Of a stretch of DNA of 64,000 bases, positions 48,325 to 56,830 are shown one piece after another. The stretch spans positions 1 through 64,000 of the forward strand of contig CAYSPG010000021.1 in NCBI GenBank assembly GCA_964432885.1. The letters are read 5' to 3'. The DNA comes from CAYSPG01 sp964432885 (GTDB taxonomy: Bacteria > Bacteroidota > Bacteroidia > AKYH767-A > OLB10). The translations under genes and the position numbers were made by a program. Under the pieces are notes generated by a model. The model made no database searches and was not told the DNA's origin. It saw only the letters and a program-made list of their open reading frames with translations. How positions within the stretch are numbered: the stretch's first letter is position 1; every line of letters starts with the position of its first letter.

Positions 48325-51168
48325 ATGAAAAAATCAAATCAACTCAGCGGCATGCCGGTGAATACTCGGCACCAAAGTGATGTTTCAAAAACGGCAACAT
48401 CATTAAACAACTTAAACAAGTATAACTTCTTGTCAACGCCAAACATAAAGTGGCGAACAGGAAGTTTATTTTACTCTTTATTTATTTCAGCGTTACTGCT
48501 TTTCTTCAGCATTAGCTTATACGCGTGTACAGGAGGCACAAGCGATTATGTTTACAATGGCAACGTAAATATGTCAACTCTTTATTCTGCACTACCTTCA
48601 AACTTTAAAACTTCAAGTCAGGTTTATGATTGTGCGTCAGGAAATAATTACGATGCAATTACCTGTCCAAGTGGAGTAAAGCTGATTATTAATGGCAACT
48701 TAACCATTGATAAAGACATAATTTTTACTGACTTACACATGATTATACAGGAAGGGAAATACATTTTTGTAAACGGAGGCAATAGATTAATTGTACAGGG
48801 GCCAACGCTTACTATTTTAGAAACATGTGGCAATGCTGTATGGAAAGGCATTGAACTTACTTCCTCAACCAGCATGTTGTTTATGTTAAGCGGAAATGTA
48901 AGCAGTCCTAAAATAGAAGTACGTGATGCGTATTATGGTGTGCGATCTAAAAACGGAGCACAATATATTATTGACGGAGTTTTGTTTAACCGAAATTATT
49001 TTGGTGTGCTTGTTGACAATCAAACATCATCAAGTGATGGCTCAAATAATTTAATTGCGAGCAGTATATTCACATGCGCCAATAGTTCGGGGCCGACAAC
49101 AGTACTGGGAACTACAGTAAGAAGTTATGCAGGTGTTAAAATAGAAAGCGGAACTGGTTACAGGGTTGGCTGGGATTACAATAAATTATCCAGTTATCCA
49201 TCCTCCCCCTCTTGCGTTAAACTATCCGACAATAATTTTTCATATCAAGACAATGGTGTAATGGCTTACAATACCACCGAAATGCACGTAATGCATAACC
49301 AGTTTACTAATCTTGAAACGTATTCAGGCTCTTCTTCTAATGCAGGAGTTGCAGTATATGCCATTGGTACAAGCACAGCTCCTGCCACAATTCATATTGG
49401 TGAAGCAAACACTAATGGTAACCAAACTAATACTTTTACCGATTGCAGAATAGGAGTTAGGCTTCAGGATTATTGTCGCATAAATGCTGCCTATAATTAT
49501 TTTGATGTACCTTCGCTTACCTCTACTGCCGGACAATATAAAGGCATTGAATTTAATACTGTTAACGGAGTGTACACCAGCTATATTAACAACAATACAT
49601 TTCACCATGTAAAACATGCTGTTTTAATAAATTCAATATCCAACGCTAATTACACATTGAATATTGATGCAAACACATTTGAAGGAAAATTAGATGTAAC
49701 ATCGGGATTGCCGATTACAGAATATGGCGTTTATTCTGGTGCCGGCAGTTTTTATTTGTATGTTACCAATAATCCACAAATATCCGATTACCGATATGGC
49801 GTAAGAGTTCATTCAAACAATACTGCTGTAGTTAATTTTAATACTATTTGGTACAATATGTCGTCTTCCGTTAGTTTCCCTGCCAACTATGGATACATTG
49901 CAGGTATTTTAATTAGCAATTGCGAGAGCTTTAATATTATTAATAATTATGTTGACTGGCCAACATATCCAACACAAACAAGCAGCAATGCCGGATATAC
50001 ACAGGGCATCAGGTTAGAAAATAGCACCAGTGGAGGCATTTTATGCAACCACATTACAGGCATGGGCACAGGCATGTACCTGCAAAACAATGTGAAGCTT
50101 AATAATTTTGAAACAAATTTTTTAAAGGAAGCATACTTTGGTTTTAGTTTAAGCAATGGAGAAATGGATGCTGTTGGCAATACCTCTTACAGCAAGTACA
50201 ATACCTTTGATGCCATTACCGGCCCGCAAAGAGTGCATGGTACTTTAAATACTTCTCCGTTTGATGATGTTGATTGGTACTATGTAAACTCTGATGATTA
50301 TCCCATGCCATGTAGCTATCAGTCAGGTCAAGGAAGTATTGTGGTTGATCATTTGGTAACTCTTCACAACGAATGCATAGAAGGTGATGGCGGAGAGGGG
50401 CGCTTTGCAATAGATGAAAATAAAGTGCAAATACTTGAAGCGGCTGTTACTAACTCAGGCAGTTACATTTACTTTCCAACACAAAGCGAATACCAGTCGT
50501 ATAATTTTGTTTATAAAACGCTTTCAAATAATCCCGAATTGTTATCCAACAGTATTGTGCTGCAACAATTTTATACCAACCACTCGCAATCAAACATTGG
50601 CAACTATTGGGCAGTGGTGCAGGATATAGGAGCTAACGACATTGCATCGGCTTTGCAAAAGCTAAATAACATTACCGACAACAATACAATAGAATCAAAC
50701 AAAAAAGCGGTGTTGCTTATTTATTGCAATAAGGTGGCTGCAGGTATTGAGCCTGATAACAACGACATAGTTACACTTCAAGATATTGCCTATACGCCTG
50801 CCATTGTGGGAGGCGAGGCTGTGTATTGGGCACGAGCCATACTTCATATTGAAGTGGACGATGAATACCTTTTAAACACACAAAGCTGGAAATATGGCAG
50901 CACAGAAGAAAATATTTCTGGTTTAATAAAACCAAGAGCAAGGGCATTTCCTAACCCTGCTAACGATTACATTAATTTATTTGTTGAAAAAGGTAATTAT
51001 GAAATTACATTTACCGATATGTATGGCAGGTGTTTGCATAAAACATTTGTTGAACATAAGGGTAATCAACTATCGGTAAGTATAAAGGATTTTGTAAAAG
51101 GAGTTTACTGGATAAAATACACCTCTTCTGAAACTAAAGGTTCAGAAAAAGTAGTAATTGTGAAATAA
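48325..51168 (+). CDS. T9SS-secreted right-handed beta-helix protein
   Basis: From ATG 48325 (MKKSNQLSGMPVNTRHQSD) the product is 947 residues. The N-terminal 40 or so residues are polar, followed by a hydrophobic export segment (SLFISALLLFFSISLYA), a long beta-helix of the pectate-lyase/NosD type rich in IEFNTVNG, NIINNYVDW and GVMAYNT-like turns (about 80-700), a less repetitive region and a T9SS sorting domain ending KGVYWIKYTSSETKGSEKVV. The long N-terminal extension before the signal is unusual for Sec export and may mean the true start is a later codon. No catalytic residues for a polysaccharide lyase could be assigned. Confidence 0.85.
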   Translation: MKKSNQLSGMPVNTRHQSDVSKTATSLNNLNKYNFLSTPNIKWRTGSLFYSLFISALLLFFSISLYACTGGTSDYVYNGNVNMSTLYSALPSNFKTSSQVYDCASGNNYDAITCPSGVKLIINGNLTIDKDIIFTDLHMIIQEGKYIFVNGGNRLIVQGPTLTILETCGNAVWKGIELTSSTSMLFMLSGNVSSPKIEVRDAYYGVRSKNGAQYIIDGVLFNRNYFGVLVDNQTSSSDGSNNLIASSIFTCANSSGPTTVLGTTVRSYAGVKIESGTGYRVGWDYNKLSSYPSSPSCVKLSDNNFSYQDNGVMAYNTTEMHVMHNQFTNLETYSGSSSNAGVAVYAIGTSTAPATIHIGEANTNGNQTNTFTDCRIGVRLQDYCRINAAYNYFDVPSLTSTAGQYKGIEFNTVNGVYTSYINNNTFHHVKHAVLINSISNANYTLNIDANTFEGKLDVTSGLPITEYGVYSGAGSFYLYVTNNPQISDYRYGVRVHSNNTAVVNFNTIWYNMSSSVSFPANYGYIAGILISNCESFNIINNYVDWPTYPTQTSSNAGYTQGIRLENSTSGGILCNHITGMGTGMYLQNNVKLNNFETNFLKEAYFGFSLSNGEMDAVGNTSYSKYNTFDAITGPQRVHGTLNTSPFDDVDWYYVNSDDYPMPCSYQSGQGSIVVDHLVTLHNECIEGDGGEGRFAIDENKVQILEAAVTNSGSYIYFPTQSEYQSYNFVYKTLSNNPELLSNSIVLQQFYTNHSQSNIGNYWAVVQDIGANDIASALQKLNNITDNNTIESNKKAVLLIYCNKVAAGIEPDNNDIVTLQDIAYTPAIVGGEAVYWARAILHIEVDDEYLLNTQSWKYGSTEENISGLIKPRARAFPNPANDYINLFVEKGNYEITFTDMYGRCLHKTFVEHKGNQLSVSIKDFVKGVYWIKYTSSETKGSEKVVIVK

Positions 51169-51177
51169 TATAAATTT

Positions 51178-51205
51178 GAAGGGCGCAGTTTCTGCGCCCT
51201 TCTTC
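51178..51205 (+). terminator. Rho-independent terminator
   Basis: GAAGGGCGCAG (51178-51188) pairs with CTGCGCCCTTC (51192-51202) over a 3-base loop, followed by TTC. The U tract is short, but the stem is perfect and lies between two genes on the plus strand. Confidence 0.7.
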
Positions 51206-51213
51206 TATGACAA

Positions 51214-52734
51214 ATGAAAAAAATTCTTCTTCTTATTTTTATTGCACAATTTTCGTTTGCACAAAACAAGAACAGCGTATGGTGTTTTGGAGATAGTGTT
51301 CGTATTGACTTTACCGATACCTCTGCTTCCGTAAGCAAAAGCACTATGAAATCAAGAGGAACTTGTACTACGGTTGCAGACTCGTTGGGAAACTTGTTAT
51401 TCTATAGTAGAACCGACAAACAAATTCCTCCGCTGCCAAATTATTTTTTAAATGGAGACGTATATAATTCCAATGATACTATTATGGATAATGGAGACTC
51501 AATTGTTGGAAACGCATGGTATAATGAACATTTAGTAATTCCTGATCCTATTGGAAATGATAAATACTACCTGTTTTCAGCAGGCGTATCCACAATAACA
51601 GGATTTTATTACAGCAAAATAGATTTGAGTTTTAATGGAGGTTTGGGTAAGGTAACTCAAAAGAACATTCAATTAATGACTAATGAAATGGTAGATGTAC
51701 TTGCCGCTGTAAAACATGGTAATGGCAGAGATTGGTGGATAATTTGTAAAAAAGATTGGTATTCATCTACTCAGGCATACTCAGATACTCTTACTGAATT
51801 TTTGGTTACACCCAATGGCATTTCCTCACAAGCAGATATTAAGATAGGTTCTGCTATGGGTGATAGTTTTGGCGTTTTAAAATTCAATAATGCTGGTAAT
51901 AAATTGCTGTTGGTTTCCGCTTCGGGTTTAATAGAAACGTATGATTTTAACCGGTGCACCGGTGCAATAACAAATCCATTTACCATACAGGCAGGTACTC
52001 CCGCAGGTGTACAAGGCCCCGGTTACTGGGGTGCGGCTTTTTCTCCCAACGATAGTCTGCTGTATGTGTCGGCCATTTTGCTGCCATCGTATGTTATTCA
52101 GTTTAATTTATTTGCTCCTAATGTTGCTGCAAGTATTGATACGCTGGGTTACATTACACCGAGTGGTCCAAATTTTAACAGAACGGCAGGAGCAATAAAA
52201 TCAGCACCAGATGGTAAAGTATATATTGCCTTGTGTTTAAACTATCAGTTTCCTTACCCGGATACGTTATATCATCCCACCAACATGTACCTTGCCACCA
52301 TAGATAGTCCTAATGTTGATGGCCCCGGTTGCCACTTCGACCAGTATGGTTTTTATCTTGGCGGAAAGCGTTCTTATTGGGGCTTACCCAACAACCCTAA
52401 TTATGAAATGGGAGCATGGCAGGGTAGTGTGTGCGATACACTCCTCTCCCTTAATCCCTCTCCGCAGGAGAGGGAAACGCTTAGTGCAAGCCTCACTGCG
52501 TTTTACCACACAAGCTGGCAAAAACTTTTTGTAAACGCGCAAAACATAAAAGGCAAAAATTGTTTGTTGCAAATTTTTGATGTGCAGGGTAAATTAATTT
52601 ACTCCAATAAAAAACAAACCGTGCCACCATATTACACGCATGAAATAAATTGTGAGGGGTTTAGTAGAGGAATTTATTTTGTGGAGTTGCAAACAGAAAA
52701 AGAAAAATTGCAATGCAAGTTTATAAAGCAGTAA
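51214..52734 (+). CDS. T9SS-secreted beta-propeller protein with in-frame repeat
   Basis: The 506-residue product has a signal peptide (to FSFAQ), a propeller-like region (NSVWCFGDSVRIDFTD, GLGKVTQKNIQLM, GYWGAAFSPNDSLLYVS, SAPDGKVYIALC) and a T9SS sorting domain ending RGIYFVELQTEKEKLQCKFI. The region between propeller and sorting domain contains LLSLNPSPQERETLSA, encoded by a family B-like repeat with a CCCTCTCC/GGAGAGGG hairpin (52455-52475), which forms a linker. Proteins of this shape often occur as exported gliding or adhesion accessories; no function is known. Confidence 0.88.
   Translation: MKKILLLIFIAQFSFAQNKNSVWCFGDSVRIDFTDTSASVSKSTMKSRGTCTTVADSLGNLLFYSRTDKQIPPLPNYFLNGDVYNSNDTIMDNGDSIVGNAWYNEHLVIPDPIGNDKYYLFSAGVSTITGFYYSKIDLSFNGGLGKVTQKNIQLMTNEMVDVLAAVKHGNGRDWWIICKKDWYSSTQAYSDTLTEFLVTPNGISSQADIKIGSAMGDSFGVLKFNNAGNKLLLVSASGLIETYDFNRCTGAITNPFTIQAGTPAGVQGPGYWGAAFSPNDSLLYVSAILLPSYVIQFNLFAPNVAASIDTLGYITPSGPNFNRTAGAIKSAPDGKVYIALCLNYQFPYPDTLYHPTNMYLATIDSPNVDGPGCHFDQYGFYLGGKRSYWGLPNNPNYEMGAWQGSVCDTLLSLNPSPQERETLSASLTAFYHTSWQKLFVNAQNIKGKNCLLQIFDVQGKLIYSNKKQTVPPYYTHEINCEGFSRGIYFVELQTEKEKLQCKFIKQ
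52455..52475. repeat. In-frame hairpin in a T9SS gene
   Basis: TCCCTCTCC-GCA-GGAGAGGGA, a 9-bp perfect stem in the linker before the sorting domain, translated within NPSPQERE. Confidence 0.75.
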
Positions 52735-52739
52735 TCAAA

Positions 52740-52781
52740 AGTCCCCCTTCGGGATCCCGATGCTTCGGGATTAGGGGGACT
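52740..52781. repeat. CCCCC/GGGGG nested hairpin
   Basis: AGTCCCCC and GGGGGACT enclose a second stem, ATCCCGA/TCGGGAT. It lies between the plus-strand T9SS gene and minus-strand DUF4926 gene. The minus-strand side is followed by TTTTGATT, so it may terminate the DUF6883/DUF4926 operon. Confidence 0.7.
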
Positions 52782-52821
52782 GAAAAGAAAAATTGGTGTG
52801 TAAATTTGTAAGACAATGAAC

Positions 52822-53070
52822 TTATGCCGATTGGTATGGCCTGTAGTTTACAACGGAATGTTCTGAAGGTATAGTAACAACTTTTTCAGATACTGCAATT
52901 ACTTTAAGCGTTTCACCATTGCTGTCAAAAAACTCAAGTACTAAACCCGGGTTGTTTTGTTTGTCAAAAACTTTTTCAACAACCGTTGCAACATCACCTT
53001 TTTCAAAGTGATGCTCAGGAAGTGGTTCAGCTAACTGAACTTGCTGGTATAATTTAAAATTACTTTCCAT
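52822..53070 (-). CDS. DUF4926 domain protein
   Basis: The 82-residue protein is a DUF4926 domain: VQLAEPLPEHHFEKGDVATV followed by LVLEFFDSNGETLKVIAVSEKVV, a small SH3-like beta barrel. Such proteins commonly sit beside DUF6883 genes. This one is 10 bases downstream of one on the same strand. By analogy with other small paired genes it could be an antitoxin or immunity partner, but this is not established. Confidence 0.85.
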   Translation of the reverse strand: MESNFKLYQQVQLAEPLPEHHFEKGDVATVVEKVFDKQNNPGLVLEFFDSNGETLKVIAVSEKVVTIPSEHSVVNYRPYQSA

Positions 53071-53080
53071 TTTTTTTGAA

Positions 53081-53389
53081 TCAATCAGGAAATAAAGTTA
53101 CGAATTTATATTTATCAGTGTCAATAGCGAGCAACCAAATTGTTACAATACCAAAGTTTTTGAGTTTACCTTTTATTTCATACATATCTCCAAACTCAGT
53201 ATGTAATTGCAACTTTGCTTCATTATGTGTTGCTAATTCCAAAATATCTTTTTTTAGCTCATCCCAATTATTGACAGTATATCCAAGCTTTTCTAAAAAA
53301 GATGATTTATCATTTTTGGTTTTATGAACGAGCAAATAATCGGTTAACTTTTCATTTGGAATTTCTATTTTCTCAGCCGGAATAATCAT
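53081..53389 (-). CDS. DUF6883 domain protein
   Basis: The 102-residue protein matches DUF6883: LTDYLL near the start, FLEKLGYTVNNWDELKKDIL in the middle and a C-terminal beta part with TIWLLAIDTDKYKFVTLFPD. The domain is also found fused to polymorphic toxin systems, which suggests a toxin-like or effector origin, though this copy stands alone. It is the first gene of a two-gene operon with DUF4926. A -7 box ends five bases before its ATG. Confidence 0.82.
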   Translation of the reverse strand: MIIPAEKIEIPNEKLTDYLLVHKTKNDKSSFLEKLGYTVNNWDELKKDILELATHNEAKLQLHTEFGDMYEIKGKLKNFGIVTIWLLAIDTDKYKFVTLFPD

Positions 53390-53393
53390 ATCT

Positions 53394-53401
53394 CAAAAAT
53401 A
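53394..53401 (-). promoter_or_regulatory. -7 box TATTTTTG for the DUF6883/DUF4926 operon
   Basis: A perfect TAnnTTTG match ending five bases before ATG 53389, predicting a leaderless mRNA. Confidence 0.5.
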
Positions 53402-53413
53402 TAGAATGAATAC

Positions 53414-53866
53414 TCACACTCCAAACTGCCTCAGGTGATGATCAAGATGCTTGGCCTGCAATCTGTCCCATTCATCGGCAGTCATTTTTCCAAAAAAAGG
53501 ATGAGGCTCAGTAGTAATTCCGTTTGCACCTTGTGTAGCAAAGCGTTTTACAAGCGGAATTAACTTTGATTTTTCTTCTTCAAATTCTTTTTCAGTTGTC
53601 ATTATAAATAATTTGTCGGTGGGTAAATTTTTTTCAAACGGCATGTCTTTATTGATGTATTTTTTCTTTGCCATGCCGCCAAATAAAATTCCGATTAGTC
53701 CACGGCTGGTTTTTACTTCGCCATAAGCAGCGCGCAGTGGCACCTGGCAATGTGCAAGCATTTGACCAACATTCATTTTTCCCCATGCTGGTTGCGAGTT
53801 GTGTGTTAGTTTGTTAATGCGTTCAACAATGTGGTTGTTGTCTGAGGGATTAAATAAACTTTTCAT
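53414..53866 (-). CDS. DUF1569 (DinB-like) protein
   Basis: The 150-residue protein belongs to DUF1569, a DinB-type four-helix bundle: NSQPAWGKMNVGQMLAHCQV with the first metal-ligand His, and the C-terminal HPFFGKMTADEWDRLQAKHL followed by DHHLRQFGV, which provides further His ligands. Members of the fold bind a metal and include thiol-dependent enzymes, but the activity here is unknown. It lies 24 bases upstream of the DUF6883 gene on the same strand. Confidence 0.85.
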   Translation of the reverse strand: MKSLFNPSDNNHIVERINKLTHNSQPAWGKMNVGQMLAHCQVPLRAAYGEVKTSRGLIGILFGGMAKKKYINKDMPFEKNLPTDKLFIMTTEKEFEEEKSKLIPLVKRFATQGANGITTEPHPFFGKMTADEWDRLQAKHLDHHLRQFGV

Positions 53867-53906
53867 TTTTGATTTTATAAGTTAGTTTGTTAAATATAAT
53901 CTCAAG

Positions 53907-53937
53907 TCCTCCCCTTCGGGGAGGATTTAGGTGGGGC
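53907..53937. repeat. Family A arm upstream of DUF1569
   Basis: TCCTCCCC-TTC-GGGGAGGA followed by TTTAGGTGGGGC, a single arm of the dnaG repeat, ending two bases before the stop codon of the DUF6268 gene. Confidence 0.75.
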
Positions 53938-53938
53938 C

Positions 53939-54793
53939 TTATTTATCAGAACGAATGCGATATGCAAAAGTAACTTTACATAAATAACTTTCGCTTACAT
54001 TTAAGTTTTCGGTTTTATTCTCTCCGTCAAATTTAATTCCTGATTTATATTTTCTAAAAATGGTATGACCGGCTTCCAAACTCAACACCATGTTTTTGGT
54101 AAAGTAACAATCAAAAAATAATTTTAACTGGTTATCGTTTATTTTTAAAAACGAATTGGTATTAACCCTGTAACTGCTGGTAACAGACCTAAAATTTATT
54201 CCCGCATGAAACCGGTGAGGTAAAATTTTATACTCCACAGTCATGCTACCGGGCAGCACACCAAAAATATTTAGTCGTGAGTTTACATTCCAGTCAATGC
54301 CAAGCAGCGGCATAAAAAACGGCCCAAAAAATTCGCTGTTGTAGTACAAGCCAAACTTATATTTCACGTTTTCTTTTCTTTTATAGGTGTTTACAACAGC
54401 ACCACCAAACTGAATTGCGTTTTTATTAATCTCGCTTAACTGGTATGTATTGATGCGCGAAATAAAGACAAAAGCGGTTTTCCATTTTTGATTTTTCCAT
54501 TGGTGCAACCATGATATGGGAAGTGCAAATGAATTCAGCGATGAAATATTTTCACGCGAATCATATTGCAACGATTGATTTTCGTACGAAGGATTAAGTG
54601 CTATATAATCGCTGTCTATTTTAAAAGGAATGTTTAACGCAGCCCCTACAATAGTTGCTGTAAGAGGTATTTTGCTACTGCTAATTGTTTCATCTGCCGG
54701 ATTAAATTGGTAGTTGGCAGAAATGATATCAATAAAAGGTTGAGAAAATGCTTTGAATGGAAGTAAAAATAATAGAATGAATAATTTTTTCAC
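53939..54793 (-). CDS. DUF6268 outer-membrane beta-barrel protein
   Basis: The 284-residue product, starting at a GTG, has a signal peptide (to AFSQ) and alternating amphipathic strands consistent with a small beta barrel. It resembles the DUF6268 family: LPISWLHQWKNQKWKTAFVF, KFGLYYNSEFFGPFFMPLLG and the terminal YLCKVTFAYRIRSDK. These proteins are outer-membrane components of unknown role. A GTG start is used because no ATG precedes the signal peptide. Confidence 0.82.
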   Translation of the reverse strand: MKKLFILLFLLPFKAFSQPFIDIISANYQFNPADETISSSKIPLTATIVGAALNIPFKIDSDYIALNPSYENQSLQYDSRENISSLNSFALPISWLHQWKNQKWKTAFVFISRINTYQLSEINKNAIQFGGAVVNTYKRKENVKYKFGLYYNSEFFGPFFMPLLGIDWNVNSRLNIFGVLPGSMTVEYKILPHRFHAGINFRSVTSSYRVNTNSFLKINDNQLKLFFDCYFTKNMVLSLEAGHTIFRKYKSGIKFDGENKTENLNVSESYLCKVTFAYRIRSDK

Positions 54794-54892
54794 GGCTAAT
54801 AATTTTTGCTAAAAATAAAAAATGCGGATGAGAAAAGAATTGTTTTTCGCCTCGCGCTGTCGCTTTAAAGTGAAAATACAAAAAAATAATTT

Positions 54893-56305
54893 TTACTCAT
54901 TTTGCTGCTTTAAAAACTTTCCTGCTTTAAAATTTCCATTGTTATCTGTAACCGAATACAAATAAATTCCTTTTTGCAAAGTGGAAACATTTATTTTGAT
55001 TTGTAGGGCATTAATCTCTTCTGTAATTATTTCATTGCCAATAACATCAAAAATTTTAAGGGTTGCTTTTTTATTTTGTAAGCCTGTGATTGAAATAAAA
55101 TCTTTGGCTGGGTTGGGGTAAATGGAAATGTTTTGTGATGAATTTGCTTCTTGTGTTGAAAGGGGTTCGCACCAGCGTGCAATGCTTTGAACCGACAATC
55201 CGCCAGCCTCGGTAAACATGCCCCCTACATACAGGCATCCATCCAAAGTTGCTAAAGCTTTTACTTGCCCATTAAAACCTGGTATAGTTACACCCGTAGT
55301 AAAAGCGCTCCAGTTTTGTCCATCCCATCTTGCAATATTTTTTGCTGCAACTCCTCCAATAGTATCAAAAATGCCACCAACGACTAATGAATTATTGTAA
55401 ACACACATTGAATAAATTACTCCCGACCCAATTCCGAAAGAACCCCATATTGGAGCTTCAACACTTGTCCATAACGAATCCTCATACTTGGCGATTCCTG
55501 CGCCACCTCCCATATATAATTCATTATTAAATTTGGCAAAACACATAGGCCCAACTAATTCTTGGTAAGCACCTGCTGAATCCCATGCAACTCCATTCCA
55601 TTTTGCAACACCATTTACAGTAATTCCTCCTGCCTGATTAAATATGCCGCCAACAAAAAGTTCACCGTTAAATTCAATCATGGTTCTGACAATATAACTT
55701 TCGCTATCAGGTACGAGATAAATACCAGACCCAAACCCGATTGATGGAAGTCCATTCCAATTGGTACCATCCCAACGTGCAATGCAAAACACTGAATCAA
55801 AACTCGGCAGCAATGCTGTTAAGTTGCCTCCGGCATAAAGTTGATTATCATAATACACTAAGCTATAAATTGCCGGTAAAAGCCAATTTGTGGGCTGCGC
55901 AAAGCCGTCATTCATTTTTTGCCAGTTTGTACCATTAAACATAGCTATATGATTGGAATGATTGGTAATTGAATGAAACGCCCCGCCATTATATACCGTA
56001 TCGTTATGAAATAATACACAATATGATCTGTCATCCCAGTATTCAGGCGCGCTGCCTAAATAATGCCAATCGTTTGTTAGACTTGCGTAGTAGCCTATAT
56101 ATTGATTAACATTGGGATTCCCATTGATAAAGTATCCAAATTCTCCAGATGCATACAAGCGAAGGTTGGCCGAATCAACAGAAAAACTATTTACAAAACC
56201 GCCCAAGCAACAATCAGAAGTAAATGCTTCCCATTGTTGAGAGGATGCGGTTACAGAAAAAAAAAACAGAAAAACAACTTTTGAAATCAATAATTTTCTC
56301 TTCAT
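54893..56305 (-). CDS. T9SS-secreted kelch-like repeat protein
   Basis: The 470-residue protein has a signal peptide (to TASS), about six repeats with the pattern LYVGGMFTEAGGLSVQSIARW, GELFVGGIFNQAGGITVNGV and SLVVGGIFDTIGGVAAKNIA (delta-60 or kelch-like propeller), and a T9SS sorting domain ending KGIYLYSVTDNNGNFKAGKF. The repeats imply a propeller used for binding. The start Met is followed by a lysine/arginine-rich signal. Confidence 0.87.
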   Translation of the reverse strand: MKRKLLISKVVFLFFFSVTASSQQWEAFTSDCCLGGFVNSFSVDSANLRLYASGEFGYFINGNPNVNQYIGYYASLTNDWHYLGSAPEYWDDRSYCVLFHNDTVYNGGAFHSITNHSNHIAMFNGTNWQKMNDGFAQPTNWLLPAIYSLVYYDNQLYAGGNLTALLPSFDSVFCIARWDGTNWNGLPSIGFGSGIYLVPDSESYIVRTMIEFNGELFVGGIFNQAGGITVNGVAKWNGVAWDSAGAYQELVGPMCFAKFNNELYMGGGAGIAKYEDSLWTSVEAPIWGSFGIGSGVIYSMCVYNNSLVVGGIFDTIGGVAAKNIARWDGQNWSAFTTGVTIPGFNGQVKALATLDGCLYVGGMFTEAGGLSVQSIARWCEPLSTQEANSSQNISIYPNPAKDFISITGLQNKKATLKIFDVIGNEIITEEINALQIKINVSTLQKGIYLYSVTDNNGNFKAGKFLKQQNE

Positions 56306-56366
56306 CCTTTTGTTTTAACGAATTAGCTGAAATTTTTCTGACAACTCATAATGTATAACTCAATTA

Positions 56367-56702
56367 TTATGGGGCGGGTTCAGCTTGTATAGGTTCGGAA
56401 GCAGGCACATCATTACTTGTGTTTGTAAACGTTGCATTTGGTTTAGTAATTGATGGTGCGCTGTATTGCGTTTGAGTAATTTGAGTTGGGCTTTGAATTT
56501 GCGGAAGCTGGCTATTAATTTTTTGCAGCGTTGAGTTGTATCTTTCCGTGTTGGATGTAATAATCTCTGGCCATTCGGAGTGTATATAAATATTAGATGC
56601 TTGCTGTACTTGCTCCTTTGTTGCAAAGTGTAAATCTTCAAATCCTTTTCGTCTGGCAATTATTTTATAACTAAAATTGATATTTGATGTACCGCCTTGC
56701 AT
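56367..56702 (-). pseudogene. Fragment of a larger secreted protein, or small orphan gene
   Basis: The frame encodes 111 residues: MQGGTSNINFSYKIIARRKG, then a Gln/Thr/Pro-rich low-complexity tail. It reads on upstream for about 15 codons (ending …SFTVTE) to a TAA, with no start codon there, and the well-formed N-terminal part resembles the C-terminal region of longer exported proteins. I therefore suspect a 5'-truncated remnant. An overlapping frame (56360-56659) is less convincing. Expression is uncertain because a terminator for the next gene lies just upstream. Confidence 0.4.
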
Positions 56703-56766
56703 TTCAGTAACTGTAAACGAAAGAATAACTGGCTTTGCACACCCACCTTACAATTTATACTACGCT

Positions 56767-56800
56767 AAAAAAAATGCGGATACACACTCTGCATCCGTAT
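56767..56800 (-). terminator. Rho-independent terminator of the prolyl oligopeptidase gene
   Basis: On the minus strand ATACGGAT pairs with ATCCGCAT around an 11-base loop, followed by about eight T. It is 30 bases after the peptidase stop codon. Confidence 0.85.
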
Positions 56801-56830
56801 TTTCTTAGTAACTTAATTACTTAATCCCCA

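Noticed and set aside
56360..56659. 99-residue alternative frame over the hypothetical fragment
   Set aside because: It is basic and without recognisable fold. The other frame has a better-formed N-terminal part.
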